Below are positions 49,397 to 61,633 of a DNA stretch of 64,000 nucleotides, piece after piece. Below the pieces are notes generated by a model, which saw only the letters and a list, made by a program, of their open reading frames with translations, was not told the DNA's origin and made no database searches. The stretch is from NCBI GenBank assembly GCA_902610815.1, contig CACLXG010000001.1, positions 264,775 to 328,774 on the forward strand, in the 5' to 3' direction. How positions within the stretch are numbered: position 1 is the stretch's first letter; each line of letters begins with the position of its first letter. The stretch comes from an uncultured Candidatus Actinomarina sp. (GTDB lineage Bacteria; Actinomycetota; Acidimicrobiia; Actinomarinales; Actinomarinaceae). The position numbers were made by a program, and so were the translations under genes.

Positions 49397-51202
49397 TTAT
49401 TTGTTGAAGTATTGATAAACTTTTTTTGCTTGTTTTTCGTCAATCAAGCTAGATAACTCGTTATAACTTGCAGACGAAAGTTTATTTAATGTCTTATATT
49501 TCTCTAATAAAATATCGATAGATGATTTTGGGACTCCCTTAATCTCAAATATAGATTCAATATCTAAATCTTTAAGTCTCAATCTTCTGTTTTCTTGTAT
49601 AGCAAACCTGTGTGCTTCATCTCTAATGTTTTGAAGAATAAATAATGCCTCAGAATTAGAATTTAAAAGTATTGAAGACTTCTTATTGGGAGTAAAAAGT
49701 TCTTCTTCTTTTTTAGCAATACCAATTACATCAATATCTAAATTAAAGTGATCAATTACACCCTTTGCTTTTGATAATTGCCCTTTACCTCCATCGATTA
49801 AAATTAAATCTGGATATCTTCGAAAGCTTTGATCTTTTTCTTCATTATTTATTAAACGTTTTACACGTCTGAATATAATTTCTTCCATTGATCTAAAATC
49901 ATCTTGTCCTTTAAAAGACTTGATATGAAATTTCCGATACATGGAAGGTTTGGAGATACCGTCTTCCATTACCACCATAGAGCCAACTCTGAACTTATCT
50001 CCAAGGTTTGAAATGTCATATGCTTCTATTCTGTAAGGTATTTTTTTAAGATTGAGTTTATGCTGTAATTGTTCTAATGAAAGCGATCTAAATTCAAGAT
50101 CAGATCTACGCTTAAGGTCTGCTACCCTTCTTAATTCTTTTGCATCATCAATTGCGGTATTTAATAAATCTTTTTTCCAACCTCTCTTTGGATTGGTAAG
50201 AATTATTTTTTTATCCCATTTTTTTTCAAGTTCTTTTTGAATAATCTCAGATAAAGGAAATTCATGGCTTACTAGTATTTCATTTGATGGCATATTCTTT
50301 TGAAATAAATTTATAATAATTTTTGGAAGATAGTTTTCATAGTCTTGAACATCCATTGGTTCAAAATTATTTTTTACTTCACCTACAATTCTTCCATTTC
50401 TAATAAGTAAACATGATAAGACAACATCAAACCTTCCAATATCAATACCAATCACATCGACATTTTTATCATTTGAAGTCATAAGGGTTTGACTAACTCT
50501 TGCATTTTCCAAATGCGATAAAGTAATCTTTACTTTGTTTGCTTCTTCATATTCTTGATTTTTTGAAAGTGTTTTCATTTCTTTAATTTTTTTATTTATG
50601 TAAGTATCTGAATTTCCTTTATAAAACTCTCTTAAATTACTTAAAAGATTTTGGTAGTCATCTTTGCTAATTAAATCTACACAAGGCCCAGAGCACTTAT
50701 CAATTTCATAAAGTAAGCATGGTTTATTTAATTTTTGGTGTCTATCAAAAGTATTTTTTGTACACGTTCTAACAGGAAAAATATTTATTAAATGATCTAA
50801 AGATCTTTTAGCAGCTCCTATAAATGGAAAAGGGCCAAAGTTTACATTTTGATGATTGATATTTCTTGTAACAAATGCCCTTGGCCATTCTTCATTTGTA
50901 ATTGTGACATAAGGGTAAGATTTATCATCTTTAAACTGAATGTTATATTTGGGTTTAAATTCTTGAATAAATGAATATTCAGCTAGTAAAGCATTTGCTT
51001 CGTTTTGGGATACTACAAATGCAATTGATTTAGCTTCTGATGTAAGCCGTTTAGTTTTCCAAGAAGTATTCTTATTAAAATATGAGGGTACTCTTTTCCT
51101 TAAATTTTTTGCCTTTCCTACATAAATAGGATCGTCATAGTCATCTTTGAAAATATATATACCTGGCTTATTTGGAATTTCATTTAAATTAATTTTTTCC
51201 AT
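49397..51202 (-). CDS. uvrC: Excinuclease ABC subunit C
   Basis: PGIYIFKDDYDDPIYVGKAKNLRKRV, IEAYDISNLG, LILIDGGKGQL. Confidence 0.96.
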   Translation of the reverse strand: MEKINLNEIPNKPGIYIFKDDYDDPIYVGKAKNLRKRVPSYFNKNTSWKTKRLTSEAKSIAFVVSQNEANALLAEYSFIQEFKPKYNIQFKDDKSYPYVTITNEEWPRAFVTRNINHQNVNFGPFPFIGAAKRSLDHLINIFPVRTCTKNTFDRHQKLNKPCLLYEIDKCSGPCVDLISKDDYQNLLSNLREFYKGNSDTYINKKIKEMKTLSKNQEYEEANKVKITLSHLENARVSQTLMTSNDKNVDVIGIDIGRFDVVLSCLLIRNGRIVGEVKNNFEPMDVQDYENYLPKIIINLFQKNMPSNEILVSHEFPLSEIIQKELEKKWDKKIILTNPKRGWKKDLLNTAIDDAKELRRVADLKRRSDLEFRSLSLEQLQHKLNLKKIPYRIEAYDISNLGDKFRVGSMVVMEDGISKPSMYRKFHIKSFKGQDDFRSMEEIIFRRVKRLINNEEKDQSFRRYPDLILIDGGKGQLSKAKGVIDHFNLDIDVIGIAKKEEELFTPNKKSSILLNSNSEALFILQNIRDEAHRFAIQENRRLRLKDLDIESIFEIKGVPKSSIDILLEKYKTLNKLSSASYNELSSLIDEKQAKKVYQYFNK

Positions 51203-54008
51203 TTAAAACTTCTTTCAAATGTTTGCCTGTAAGAGAAAATTTATTTTTAGAAATACTTTCTGGAGTACCTTCACCAATTATAGTGCCGCCATTTTCACCA
51301 CCTTCAGGTCCAAGGTCAATAATCCAATCAGAATTTTTTATTACATCTAAATTATGTTCAATGACTATAACAGTGTTACCTTTATCAACCAACATGTGCA
51401 AGACCTCAAGTAATTTTTGGACATCAGCAAAATGAAGGCCTGTTGTAGGCTCATCCAATATGTAAACAGTCTTGCCAGTAGATCTTTTACTCAGTTCTTT
51501 TGCCAACTTAACTCTTTGTGCTTCACCACCTGATAAAGTTGTAGCAGCCTGACCAAGCTTAATATAAGATAGTCCTACATCATCTAGAGTTTTTATAATC
51601 CTATAAATTGATGGTTGATTTTCAAATATATTTAAAGCATTTTCAACTGTTGAATTTAAAATTTCAGCTATGTTGTAGCCTTTCCACCTAATAGATAAAG
51701 TTTCAGAATTATATCTGGTACCGTTGCACTCATCACATACAACATAAATATCAGGAAGAAAATACATCTCTACTTTGATATTTCCATCACCTTTGCAAAA
51801 TTCACACCTACCACCAGGGACATTGAATGAAAACCTACCAGGTTTATAACCTCTTATTTTGGATTCTTCAGTTAAGGAAAATAAATTTCTTATCTGGTCA
51901 AATACTCCAGAGTACGTGGCAGGATTTGATCTTGGTGTACGTCCAATTGGAGATTGGTCAATTTCAATGAGCTTATCGATATTTTCTAAACCAGAAACAC
52001 TCTTGTGAAGTCCTGGCATTATAAAATTTTTTGAGAATTCATTTTGAATAGACTTTGATAAAATATCTGATATTAATGTAGACTTTCCTGAACCAGATAC
52101 TCCTGTAACTGATATAAATTTACCTAAAGGAAAATTTACAGTTAAGTTTTTTAAATTATTTTCTTTCGCACCTCTAATTACAATATTTTCATTTTTTCCA
52201 TTTCTGCGAACTGAAGGAAAAGGCACGACTTGTTTACCTGACAAATACTGACCAGTAACTGACTTTACATTTGAAGAAACTTTTTCCCAAGATCCTTCAG
52301 CAACAATCTCACCGCCTTGTTCACCCGCTCCCCAGCCAATATCAATAACGTGATCAGAGCTTTTCATCGTCTCCTCATCATGTTCAACTACTAAGACAGT
52401 ATTTCCTAAATCTCTCAAGCGCAATAGTGTATCTATAAGTTTTATATTATCTGCTTGGTGTAAACCAATTGATGGTTCATCTAATACATAAAGTACCCCA
52501 GTGAGTCCTGAACCTATTTGAGTTGCAAGTCTTATACGCTGAGCCTCTCCACCAGAGAGAGTTGCTGCGCCCCTGCTTAACTGAAGGTAGCTTAATCCGA
52601 CTTCATTTAGAAACTTTAATCTTTCCTTAATCTCTCTAATAATTGGAATTGCGATTTCATAATCACTTCCTGTAAGTTTAAAATTTTCTACTACATTTGA
52701 AGCTTCTTTAATAGAAAGGTTATTAAATTGACCTAGAGTTAAATTTTCAACTTGAACCAATCTTGATCTTATGTTTAACCTTTCACCATCGCAATCACCA
52801 CAAGGGAGTTCTCGCATGAACTGCTTGTAGTACTCTCTAGCAGCATCTGAGGAAGTTTCTTCATAATTTTTTTTAAAAGTTGGAACTATACCACGATATG
52901 GTTTGTGCCAAATTCTTGAATTTCCAAATCTGTTGACATATCTAATTACAGTTTTTTCTCCTTTTGAACCGTGTAATAAAATATCTTTTTGTTTTCTTGT
53001 TAAATTTTTGTACGGCTCGTCAACAGGTATATCAAAATGTTCACAAACACCATGAATTTGAGCTCTAAAATATTTTCGTGTTGACATATCAGGAAATACA
53101 TTTTCATTAATAGTTAATTCAAAATTTTTAATCAACAAAGCTTCATCTATTTCGTAACTTACTCCCAACCCGTTACAAGATCCACATGCGCCAAATGGAG
53201 AGTTGAAAGAAAAATCTCTAGGTTCAAGCTTGTCAAAAGATGTACCACATTTCAAACAACCTAAATTTTGACTGTAAGTAGTAATTTTTTCATCAACACT
53301 TATATCAACTAATCCAGATGTTAATTCCAGTGCTGTTTCAACCGATTGTGGAAGTCTTCTTCCAGGTGTTTTTTTAATTTTTATTCTATCAATTACAACT
53401 GAAATATCATGATTAAAATATCTATCCAATCTCTTTGCTTCATCTAATCGAATTATTTCACCATCAACAAGAACTCTAGAAAAACCTTGTGCTTGTAAAT
53501 CTTTAAACAATGTTTCGAATTCTCCTTTACGGGAACGAACTACTGGCGCCAATATATCTATACTTGTTCCTTCTTTTAAATTCATAATTTGTTTCACTAT
53601 GAAACTTACAGATTGTTTCTCTATTTTATTGTTGCAACTTGGACAGTAACTGATTCCAATTCGAGCCCACAAAAGCCTCAAATAATCATGTATTTCCGTC
53701 ACTGTGCCAACTGTAGATCTAGGACTGCGAGATGAAGTTTTTTGATCTATTGCAATTGCAGGAGACAAACCATCAATGCTTTCAACATCTGGTTTTTCCA
53801 TTTGGCCTAAAAATTGCCTAGCATAGGCAGAAAGACTTTCTACATATCTTCTTTGCCCCTCTGCATAGATTGTATCAAAAGCAAGAGAAGATTTTCCTGA
53901 GCCAGATAATCCAGTAATAACCACTAGTTTGTTTTTTGGAATATCAACTGAAACATCTTTTAGGTTGTGTTCCTTTGCACCTCTTACTTTAAGTATTTCT
54001 TCTTTCAT
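51189..54008 (-). CDS. uvrA: Excinuclease ABC subunit A
   Basis: [47 protein letters not shown], two ABC signatures. Confidence 0.98.
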   Translation of the reverse strand: MKEEILKVRGAKEHNLKDVSVDIPKNKLVVITGLSGSGKSSLAFDTIYAEGQRRYVESLSAYARQFLGQMEKPDVESIDGLSPAIAIDQKTSSRSPRSTVGTVTEIHDYLRLLWARIGISYCPSCNNKIEKQSVSFIVKQIMNLKEGTSIDILAPVVRSRKGEFETLFKDLQAQGFSRVLVDGEIIRLDEAKRLDRYFNHDISVVIDRIKIKKTPGRRLPQSVETALELTSGLVDISVDEKITTYSQNLGCLKCGTSFDKLEPRDFSFNSPFGACGSCNGLGVSYEIDEALLIKNFELTINENVFPDMSTRKYFRAQIHGVCEHFDIPVDEPYKNLTRKQKDILLHGSKGEKTVIRYVNRFGNSRIWHKPYRGIVPTFKKNYEETSSDAAREYYKQFMRELPCGDCDGERLNIRSRLVQVENLTLGQFNNLSIKEASNVVENFKLTGSDYEIAIPIIREIKERLKFLNEVGLSYLQLSRGAATLSGGEAQRIRLATQIGSGLTGVLYVLDEPSIGLHQADNIKLIDTLLRLRDLGNTVLVVEHDEETMKSSDHVIDIGWGAGEQGGEIVAEGSWEKVSSNVKSVTGQYLSGKQVVPFPSVRRNGKNENIVIRGAKENNLKNLTVNFPLGKFISVTGVSGSGKSTLISDILSKSIQNEFSKNFIMPGLHKSVSGLENIDKLIEIDQSPIGRTPRSNPATYSGVFDQIRNLFSLTEESKIRGYKPGRFSFNVPGGRCEFCKGDGNIKVEMYFLPDIYVVCDECNGTRYNSETLSIRWKGYNIAEILNSTVENALNIFENQPSIYRIIKTLDDVGLSYIKLGQAATTLSGGEAQRVKLAKELSKRSTGKTVYILDEPTTGLHFADVQKLLEVLHMLVDKGNTVIVIEHNLDVIKNSDWIIDLGPEGGENGGTIIGEGTPESISKNKFSLTGKHLKEVLNGKN

Positions 54009-56002
54009 TCTGAATAATTATTAATTTCTTTTTTAAGTTCTTTAAGCTCGTCTCTCAATCTAGCAGCAAGCTCAAACTCTAATAAATCGGCAGCTAAATT
54101 CATTTCTTTTTCAATATTTTTGGATAATTTAATTAAATCAGTCTTTGAAGCATCATTTAAATTAAGTTTTGATTTACTAATACTTATATTGCTACTTCCT
54201 CTTGTTTTTTCAACTAACTCTAAAATATCGGTAATTTCTTTTTGAATTGTTTTAGGTGTTATATTATTAACTCGATTGTGTTCCTGTTGGATGCCTCGTC
54301 TTCTTTCAGTTTCATTAATAGCAAATGTCATTGAATCAGTTATTTTATCAGCATACATTATTACATATCCTTCTTGATTTCTAGCAGCTCGACCTACGGT
54401 TTGAATTAAACTAGTTTCAGATCTTAAAAAACCCTCTTTGTCAGCATCTAAAATAGCTACTAGTTGAACTTCAGGTAAATCGAGCCCCTCTCTCAAAAGA
54501 TTTATACCTACTAATACATCGAATTCACCTTTTCTCAAATCTCTAAGTATTTCTATTCTCTCAAGAGTGTCTATGTCTGAGTGAAGATACCTAGTTTTTA
54601 TACCAGCCTTTAGTAAATAATCACTTAAAGCCTCACTCATTTTTTTAGTTAATGTAGTAACCAAAACACGATTTCCGTTATTGACAACTGACTCTATCTC
54701 TACAAGTAAATCCTGTATTTGGTTTTCAGTAGGTTTTACTACTATTTTTGGGTCTATTAGTCCTGTTGGTCTTATGACCTGTTCAACGAATTTTTCTGAG
54801 TTTTCTTTCTCCCATTTACCGGGTGTAGCGGAAACTAATATTGTTTTATCAACTTTATCTTCCCATTCTTCAAACTTAAGAGGTCTATTGTCTAATGCGG
54901 AAGGTAATCTAAAACCGTAATCAACAAGTGTTGTTTTTCTTGATTTATCTCCTTCGTACTGTCCTCTAATTTGCGGTATAGCTATATGGCTTTCATCTAC
55001 AACCATTAGAAATTCAGTTGGGAAAAAATCTAAGAGAGTAAAAGGAGCTTGACCAGGCTTTCTACCATCGAAATATCTTGAATAATTTTCTATTCCCGAG
55101 CAAACACCTAACTCAGAAAGCATCTCTAAATCATATTTGGTTCTTTGTTCAATCCTTTGGGCTTCCAAGAGCTTGTTTTCTGATTTAAATTTTTCAACTT
55201 GTAATAACATATCTTTCTCAATTTGATTTAAAGCGCTCTTTCTTGATTCGTCTGATATCACATAATGTGATGCAGGGAGAATTGCTAGTTCAGTCAGCTT
55301 TTCTAAAATCTCACCAGTAATTGGATCAATTCTTGAAATGTTCTCTATCTCGTCACCAAAAAATTCTATTCTAAAAATAGTTTCTTCATATACAGGAAAT
55401 ATGTCTAAAGTATCTCCTTTCAATCTAAAAGATCCCCTTTGAACTACAAGATCATTTCTTACATATTGTTGTTTTACTAATTGCAAAAGAAGATTGTCAA
55501 CTTCAAACTCCTCACCTTTAATAATTGGAATTAATTTATTTCTATACTCTACAGGAGAACCTAGCCCATAAATACACGAGACAGATGACACAACAATTAC
55601 ATCTTCTCTCAGTAATAATGCGCTTGTCGCAGAATGTCTTAATCTATCTATTTCCTCATTGATATTTGCATCTTTTTCTATAAATGTATCTGTACGAGGA
55701 ACGTATGCTTCAGGTTGGTAATAGTCATAATAAGAAACAAAATACTCAACCCTATTTTTTGGAAAAAACTGTCTAAATTCATTTGCTAGTTGTGCTGCCA
55801 AAGCTTTATTTGGGGCTAATACTAAGGAAGGAAGTTGACACTCCTCTATCAACCATGCAATTGTTGCAGATTTACCTGAGCCAGTAATTCCTTTTAAGGT
55901 CTGATGGGAAATATTTTTATCTAGACCTGCTTTTAATTCTTTTATAGCGTTTGGCTGGTCACCTTTTGGTTGAAATTCAGAAACTACTTCAAACTTATTC
56001 AT
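54005..56002 (-). CDS. uvrB: Excinuclease ABC subunit B
   Basis: [66 protein letters not shown]. Confidence 0.98.
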   Translation of the reverse strand: MNKFEVVSEFQPKGDQPNAIKELKAGLDKNISHQTLKGITGSGKSATIAWLIEECQLPSLVLAPNKALAAQLANEFRQFFPKNRVEYFVSYYDYYQPEAYVPRTDTFIEKDANINEEIDRLRHSATSALLLREDVIVVSSVSCIYGLGSPVEYRNKLIPIIKGEEFEVDNLLLQLVKQQYVRNDLVVQRGSFRLKGDTLDIFPVYEETIFRIEFFGDEIENISRIDPITGEILEKLTELAILPASHYVISDESRKSALNQIEKDMLLQVEKFKSENKLLEAQRIEQRTKYDLEMLSELGVCSGIENYSRYFDGRKPGQAPFTLLDFFPTEFLMVVDESHIAIPQIRGQYEGDKSRKTTLVDYGFRLPSALDNRPLKFEEWEDKVDKTILVSATPGKWEKENSEKFVEQVIRPTGLIDPKIVVKPTENQIQDLLVEIESVVNNGNRVLVTTLTKKMSEALSDYLLKAGIKTRYLHSDIDTLERIEILRDLRKGEFDVLVGINLLREGLDLPEVQLVAILDADKEGFLRSETSLIQTVGRAARNQEGYVIMYADKITDSMTFAINETERRRGIQQEHNRVNNITPKTIQKEITDILELVEKTRGSSNISISKSKLNLNDASKTDLIKLSKNIEKEMNLAADLLEFELAARLRDELKELKKEINNYSE

Positions 56003-56047
56003 AACAAATTATAACTCTTTTATAAAATGTCAATAAAATTACTAAGC

Positions 56048-56605
56048 CTACGAATTTTGATTTATTATTTTATCTAAATTGAGATGTAAGTCATTCAAAT
56101 TGTCATTTTGTATAACAATGCCTAAATTCTTCCACCAATCATCATCTTTTTGATTTGCTATTCTATTTTGGATATCTTCATAATTCATTCCTCTTTCCTG
56201 AAGTCTTTTTATTCTGGTATCAACTTGTGAATAAATTACAATACAATCAAAATCTTTATATATATTTTTAGGTGCTGAAACTTCTACAAATAATTTGTCT
56301 TCGGTATTTTGTATTATCTCTTGTAAGGCAAGTAGTACTTTTGGATGTAAATAATTTTCAAGAATGGTTAATTTGTGTTTATTTTTAAAAACAATATCTG
56401 CCAAAATTGCTCTGTTTACACCATTTTGATCAAGTGCTTGGGGAAATTCTTCTTTTAAAAAAGCAATAGATTGATCAGAATTTAATATTTCGTTAGAAAC
56501 TTTGTCAAGATCAACTGTACTAAAACCTTTATTTTTTAAATAATTAATTGCAGTTGATTTACCACTGCCTATAGGGCCAGTGATTATATAAACTTTTTTT
56601 GCCAT
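56048..56605 (-). CDS. coaE: Dephospho-CoA kinase
   Basis: ITGPIGSGKSTAINYLKNKGFSTVDLDKV; adjacent to rpsA. Confidence 0.9.
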   Translation of the reverse strand: MAKKVYIITGPIGSGKSTAINYLKNKGFSTVDLDKVSNEILNSDQSIAFLKEEFPQALDQNGVNRAILADIVFKNKHKLTILENYLHPKVLLALQEIIQNTEDKLFVEVSAPKNIYKDFDCIVIYSQVDTRIKRLQERGMNYEDIQNRIANQKDDDWWKNLGIVIQNDNLNDLHLNLDKIINQNS

Positions 56606-56634
56606 AATTAAAGATTAAGCATAAAAAGAATTAA

Positions 56635-57921
56635 TTACGAGTTACCTATTCCTCTTTCTTTTAGCTCTTGAAGGATATTCTCTAAAGACTCATCAACACC
56701 TTCTACTGTTTGACGTTTTGGAGTCTCCTCATCAGATGTTGATGAATGTGTTTTTGGCTTATCTTTATTTTCTTCTACTTCTTTGAAGTTAGGATCAGCT
56801 CTTTTAATTGATAGATTTACTCTTCTTTTCTCAATATCTAATTCTGTAATTTTAATTTTGACTTTTTGACCTAAAGCAAGTGCTAACTCTGGAGAATCTA
56901 CTTTATCTGATGATATTTCAGAAACATGTACTAATCCCTCAACGCCTTTGCCAATAGTAACAAATGCACCAAAAGGAACCACTTTTGAAACTTCTCCATC
57001 TACAATATCTTCTTCTTTATAATGGAGTTCAAAATCTAACCAAGGATCTTCATTGACCTGTTTTATAGATAGAGATATCCTCTCTTTATCATTGTCTATC
57101 TCCAATACTTTAACTGTGACAGGATCGCCTACTTTTACAATTTCATTTGGATTTTCAACATGTCGCCATGAAAGTTCAGATACATGTACTAACCCATCCA
57201 TTCCGCCAATATCAACAAAAGCTCCAAAACTTACAATCGATGAAATTTTACCTTCCTTCACATCTCCAACTTGTAAATCATCGAGAAACCCTTGCCTTTC
57301 CTCTGACATTTCTTCTTCTAAATGTGCTTTTCTTGAAAGAACGATATTATTCCTTTGTCTGTCAAGTTCAAGAATTTTTGCTTCTATTTCTTCACCAATA
57401 TAAGATGTCAATTCTTTAACTCTTCTAACATCAATAAGTGATGCTGGCAAGAATCCTCTAACACCAATATCAACGATTAGTCCACCTTTTACTGATTCAA
57501 TTACAGTTCCTTTTACAGACTTATTGTTATCAGAGATTTCTTGAATGTCTCCCCATGCTTTTTCATATACAGCTCTTTTAACAGATAGAATTAATCTTCC
57601 TTCGTCGTCTTCTTTATCTAATACCAAAGCTTGTATTTTTTCTCCCTCATTAACAATTTCTCTGGGGTTTACGCCTTTTCTTACTGATAGCTCTCTAGAT
57701 GGAATAACGCCTTCCGATTTATATCCAACATCAACCATTACTTCATTACGGTCTACCCTGACAATAGTTCCTTCGATAACATCTCCATTATTAAATGTAA
57801 CTAGGGTTTGCTCTAGAAGTTCTGGAAAATCTTCTGGTTTTATATCTTCAGGTAGTTCGACGACATTTGAAGGAGAGGGTGTCTCTTCATTATTATTTGT
57901 CATATGTATTATTTTTTCCAA
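56635..57921 (-). CDS. rpsA: 30S ribosomal protein S1
   Basis: Four S1 repeats, e.g. GAFVDIGGMDGLVHVSELSW, GAFVTIGKGVEGLVHVSEIS. Confidence 0.96.
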   Translation of the reverse strand: MEKIIHMTNNNEETPSPSNVVELPEDIKPEDFPELLEQTLVTFNNGDVIEGTIVRVDRNEVMVDVGYKSEGVIPSRELSVRKGVNPREIVNEGEKIQALVLDKEDDEGRLILSVKRAVYEKAWGDIQEISDNNKSVKGTVIESVKGGLIVDIGVRGFLPASLIDVRRVKELTSYIGEEIEAKILELDRQRNNIVLSRKAHLEEEMSEERQGFLDDLQVGDVKEGKISSIVSFGAFVDIGGMDGLVHVSELSWRHVENPNEIVKVGDPVTVKVLEIDNDKERISLSIKQVNEDPWLDFELHYKEEDIVDGEVSKVVPFGAFVTIGKGVEGLVHVSEISSDKVDSPELALALGQKVKIKITELDIEKRRVNLSIKRADPNFKEVEENKDKPKTHSSTSDEETPKRQTVEGVDESLENILQELKERGIGNS

Positions 57922-57968
57922 TCATAGTGTTGCGTCAATAAGAATAACATATCTGTGATATTTACAAA

Positions 57969-60467
57969 CTAATTATTAAAATTTGCAAGTGATGTATTTA
58001 TCTTTGTATTTACATACAAAGGAACATCAAGCTTAACTGCATTTTGCATATTTTCAGAAACAACTGATGAAACTTTATCAAGATCTTTATTCTTAGCTTC
58101 TACCACTATTTCATCATGTATTTGGAGTAATAAATTTGCATTATCGAAATTATTAAGTGAAGCACGAACTTTTATCATAGCAATTTTCATAATATCTGAT
58201 GCTGTACCTTGAATTGGTGCATTCATAGCGATGCGCTTACCCATGGCTTTTAATTGAAAATTTGAAGAAGCTAATTCTCTTATGAATCTTTTCCTTCCAA
58301 ACAAGGTTTTTGTATATGTGTTTTTTTCAGCATTAGTTACAACGTCCTCTAAAAATCCTTTTACTTTTGGAAATTGATCAAAATAAGCATCTATTAATTG
58401 CTTAGCTTCTTTTTGAGATATATCTAAACTTTTGGAAAGACCAAATGCTTCCATCCCATAAATTAAGCCAAAATTAACCTCTTTAGCTTTTCTTCTCATT
58501 TCAGAGTTAACATCGTTTAGTGGTTCATTAAATATTCGTGCGGCAGTTTCAGAGTGTATGTCTGAATTTTTTTCATTTAATATTTTTATCATTTCTGAAT
58601 CTTGACTGAGGTGCGCAAGGACCCGCAGCTCTATTTGCGAATAATCTGAAAGGATAAAGTTCATCGAAGGTTTAGAAATAAAGAAATCTCTAATTTGCTG
58701 TCCTAACTCTGTCTTGTTAGGTATGTTTTGTAAATTTGGCTTTTCTGATGATAATCTGCCTGTTGTAGTTCCAAATAAATTGTAATGAGTGTGTATTTTT
58801 GAATCATTACTTACCTCAGGCAATAAACCATCTACATAAGTAGATCTAATTTTTTCTAGTTCCCTATATTTTAAAATATGTTTAGGTAAGTCATAATTTA
58901 TGGCTAATTCTTCCAAAACGCTTGCATCAGTAGAAGGAGCTCCTTTTGGTGTTTTTTTCAAAACTGGATACTTCAGTTCGTTAAAAAATATTTCAGAAAG
59001 TTGTTTTGGTGAATTTAAATTGAACTCTTTTTCAGTAATGTTGTAACACTTATTTTGAAGGTTTGTTAATTTAGAAGATAGACTTTTTGAAAGTTTTTTC
59101 ATTTTTTCTTTTGATACTGAAATTCCTTCATTTTCCATTTCAGACAAAATCTTTAACATTGGAAAATCAACATCTTTATAAAGTTGATGAAGTGAACTTT
59201 CAATTTCGAATTCTTTAATTGATTTATTAATAGAATTAAATTTGGATTGAAAAAATTCTATATATTCATCCACGGGTGACTTCTTGTTTATTTCACTTTG
59301 TTGGTCTAAGTATTTAACAATGTTTAAAAGATTGTCTGGTCTAATACTTGGATCGATTAAAAATAACATACAGTCGTATGCAATAAATTTATCAGGCTTG
59401 TTTATTTGAAATTCGTTAAACAATTTTTGTGATGTAAGAGAAATTATATTGTTGAAATTCAGTAATGACTCAAATTCACCAAACTCATCATTGTTTACAA
59501 AATAGTTTTTGTTTTCAAAATTAAATACAATACTGAGTAAATCAATATTTTTATCTAATAATTTTATTTCTAATTTCTCTTTTTTATTCACATTTTTATT
59601 TAAGTTAGTTCTTTCACCAAGAAATCTATTAAGTTCATATTTAGAAATTTCATTTCCAGAATCTTCCAAAACCTTGTTGTCAAGAAATATAGTTTCACTT
59701 AAATTTGTTGTTGGTATTTCAAGGTCTAAGTCTGTTTTTATTGTTGCCAGGTCTTTGCTCATATTTAATAAATCTTTATGTTCTTCAAAATTTGACTTTA
59801 ATTTTGGTGTTAATTCATCCAAATTTTTATAAATATTTGATATTTTTTTATACTTTATTAGCAACGCTATTGCTGTTTTCTCACCAACACCCGGCAAGCC
59901 AGGAATATTATCTGACTTGTCACCTTTTAATGCTAAGTATTCAATATATTGATTAGTGTTGATTTGATACTTTTCAGTAAAAACATTGCTATCAAATATT
60001 TCAACATCAGATATTCCACGTTTTGTATACATAACATGAGTTTTGGAACTAATTAATTGGAATGAATCTCGATCTCCTGTAACTATTGTTACTTTCTTAT
60101 TCTTTTTATTAAAGTGTTTTGACAAACTACCTAAAACATCATCAGCCTCAAAGCCTTCAAGTGAAACTTGAGGTAAGTTAAATTTAGTAAGCAGACTTTG
60201 AAGTTTACTAATTTGAATTTTAAAGTTATCAGGTGATGAAGTTCTATTAGCTTTATAGTCTTCATATATTTCATTTCTAAAGGTTTTTTTAGAAACATCC
60301 CATGTAATAATAATTTTTTCTACATCGTAATTATTTACAAGCTTAGATAGCATCATAAGAAATCCATGAATTACATTTGTAGGAAAACCATCTTTTGTTT
60401 CTAACGTTTCAGGTAATGCATAAAAGGCTCTAAATGCAATGCTGTGGCCATCAATTAGGAATATCAC
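57969..60467 (-). CDS. polA: DNA polymerase I
   Basis: 5' nuclease start IFLIDGHSIAFRAFYALP, SDYSQIELRVLAHLS, RRKAKEVNFGLIYGM, LLQIHDEIVVEA. Confidence 0.97.
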   Translation of the reverse strand: MIFLIDGHSIAFRAFYALPETLETKDGFPTNVIHGFLMMLSKLVNNYDVEKIIITWDVSKKTFRNEIYEDYKANRTSSPDNFKIQISKLQSLLTKFNLPQVSLEGFEADDVLGSLSKHFNKKNKKVTIVTGDRDSFQLISSKTHVMYTKRGISDVEIFDSNVFTEKYQINTNQYIEYLALKGDKSDNIPGLPGVGEKTAIALLIKYKKISNIYKNLDELTPKLKSNFEEHKDLLNMSKDLATIKTDLDLEIPTTNLSETIFLDNKVLEDSGNEISKYELNRFLGERTNLNKNVNKKEKLEIKLLDKNIDLLSIVFNFENKNYFVNNDEFGEFESLLNFNNIISLTSQKLFNEFQINKPDKFIAYDCMLFLIDPSIRPDNLLNIVKYLDQQSEINKKSPVDEYIEFFQSKFNSINKSIKEFEIESSLHQLYKDVDFPMLKILSEMENEGISVSKEKMKKLSKSLSSKLTNLQNKCYNITEKEFNLNSPKQLSEIFFNELKYPVLKKTPKGAPSTDASVLEELAINYDLPKHILKYRELEKIRSTYVDGLLPEVSNDSKIHTHYNLFGTTTGRLSSEKPNLQNIPNKTELGQQIRDFFISKPSMNFILSDYSQIELRVLAHLSQDSEMIKILNEKNSDIHSETAARIFNEPLNDVNSEMRRKAKEVNFGLIYGMEAFGLSKSLDISQKEAKQLIDAYFDQFPKVKGFLEDVVTNAEKNTYTKTLFGRKRFIRELASSNFQLKAMGKRIAMNAPIQGTASDIMKIAMIKVRASLNNFDNANLLLQIHDEIVVEAKNKDLDKVSSVVSENMQNAVKLDVPLYVNTKINTSLANFNN

Positions 60468-60518
60468 CCTCTTATTTTAAACTTAATAAAATTTTCTCTC
60501 ATTCATCTGCATATCAAA

Positions 60519-60524
60519 TATAAT
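60519..60524 (+). promoter_or_regulatory. -10 element TATAAT for tRNA-Leu(CAA)
   Basis: Consensus TATAAT ending 9 nt before mature tRNA 5' end; -35 not clear. Confidence 0.5.
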
Positions 60525-60533
60525 CTTATTAAA

Positions 60534-60615
60534 GCCCGGATGGCGGAATTGGCAGACGCGCTGGATTCAAAATCCAGTATCTTCGGATGTGGGGGTTCGA
60601 CTCCCCCTCCGGGTA
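60534..60615 (+). tRNA. tRNA-Leu (CAA)
   Basis: gcccgga...tccgggt acceptor, anticodon arm CTGGA-TTCAAAA-TCCAG, T-loop GTTCGACTC. Confidence 0.95.
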
Positions 60616-60666
60616 CATTTGTTGAATACGTTTATATATAAATTCAAAATTACTTAATAATGGAAT

Positions 60667-61044
60667 ATGAATAATAAAACAATTATTGGTGTTACGATTT
60701 TTTTCATCATTTCAATAATTTTCTATATTACGTTTTCCTCATTAAGTACAGATAATTTTGGTGATAGTTTTGTAGAGCAAATTAGAATTGCTGATAGTGA
60801 GGATACTTTAGAAAATTATTCTGATGATACCTTAATACAAGTTGGAAAAGATATATGCAATAGTTCAAATCAATGGATTAATGAGCAAGCATCTTTAAAT
60901 GTTATATTAAATTTACTAAATGATAATCAAATTAAAGTTGATATAAATAATAGAATTATTCCAATACTTCGCTTTCAATCTACTTACGAACTATGTCCGG
61001 AAAACATCTCATTCTTAGAAGGCTTGTTCATAGATGCAAAATAA
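60667..61044 (+). CDS. Hypothetical protein with N-terminal TM helix
   Basis: MNNKTIIGVTIFFIISIIFYITFSS...; overlaps next gene. Confidence 0.6.
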   Translation: MNNKTIIGVTIFFIISIIFYITFSSLSTDNFGDSFVEQIRIADSEDTLENYSDDTLIQVGKDICNSSNQWINEQASLNVILNLLNDNQIKVDINNRIIPILRFQSTYELCPENISFLEGLFIDAK

Positions 61045-61633
61045 ATTAATTATTCAGAGAATTCCTCAACTAATGATTGGACTTTTTTTCTGTGGTTTTG
61101 GATTGGCTTTTACCATTGAGGCTGGCCTTGGATTAAATTCCTGGGATGTGTTTCACGATGGATTTAGTAAACTAATAGGGGTTAAAATTGGTTTTGCTGG
61201 CGTCCTAACAGGTTTTATTTTACTTCTAGGATGGATTCCACTCAGACAAAAACCCTTCATAGGCACTATTTTAAATATTTTAACTATTGGAAATGTGATC
61301 GACCTAACTATGTATTATTTGCCTAGTCCAGAATTCTTGTTCGTAAAAGTAATCTTTCTCATATTTGGAACTGTGGTGTTTGCATTAGGAGTAGGTGTTT
61401 ACGTTGGTTCTGGACTTGGACCAGGTCCCAGAGATGGAATTATGGTTGGCATTGCTAAATTAGGTCCAAGTATAAGAGCTACAAGGATTGGAATCGACTT
61501 TACTGCGTTTGTAGTAGGGGTATTGTTGGGTGGTTCTTATGGACTAGGTACAATCTTCATGGTTGTTACAGTTGGGCCTATTGTTCAATATTCATTGAAA
61601 CGATTTGATAAAGGAGCTATATTTTCACTTTAG
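61034..61633 (+). CDS. YczE/YitT-type integral membrane protein
   Basis: GFGLAFTIEAGLGLNSWDVFHDGFSK, YVGSGLGPGPRDGIMVG. Confidence 0.8.
   Translation: MQNKLIIQRIPQLMIGLFFCGFGLAFTIEAGLGLNSWDVFHDGFSKLIGVKIGFAGVLTGFILLLGWIPLRQKPFIGTILNILTIGNVIDLTMYYLPSPEFLFVKVIFLIFGTVVFALGVGVYVGSGLGPGPRDGIMVGIAKLGPSIRATRIGIDFTAFVVGVLLGGSYGLGTIFMVVTVGPIVQYSLKRFDKGAIFSL

Noticed and set aside
57053-57958. Plus-strand ORFs antisense to rpsA (57053..57403, 57147..57419, 57545..57958)
   Set aside because: Shadow ORFs opposite a strong S1 protein gene; no independent start signals.
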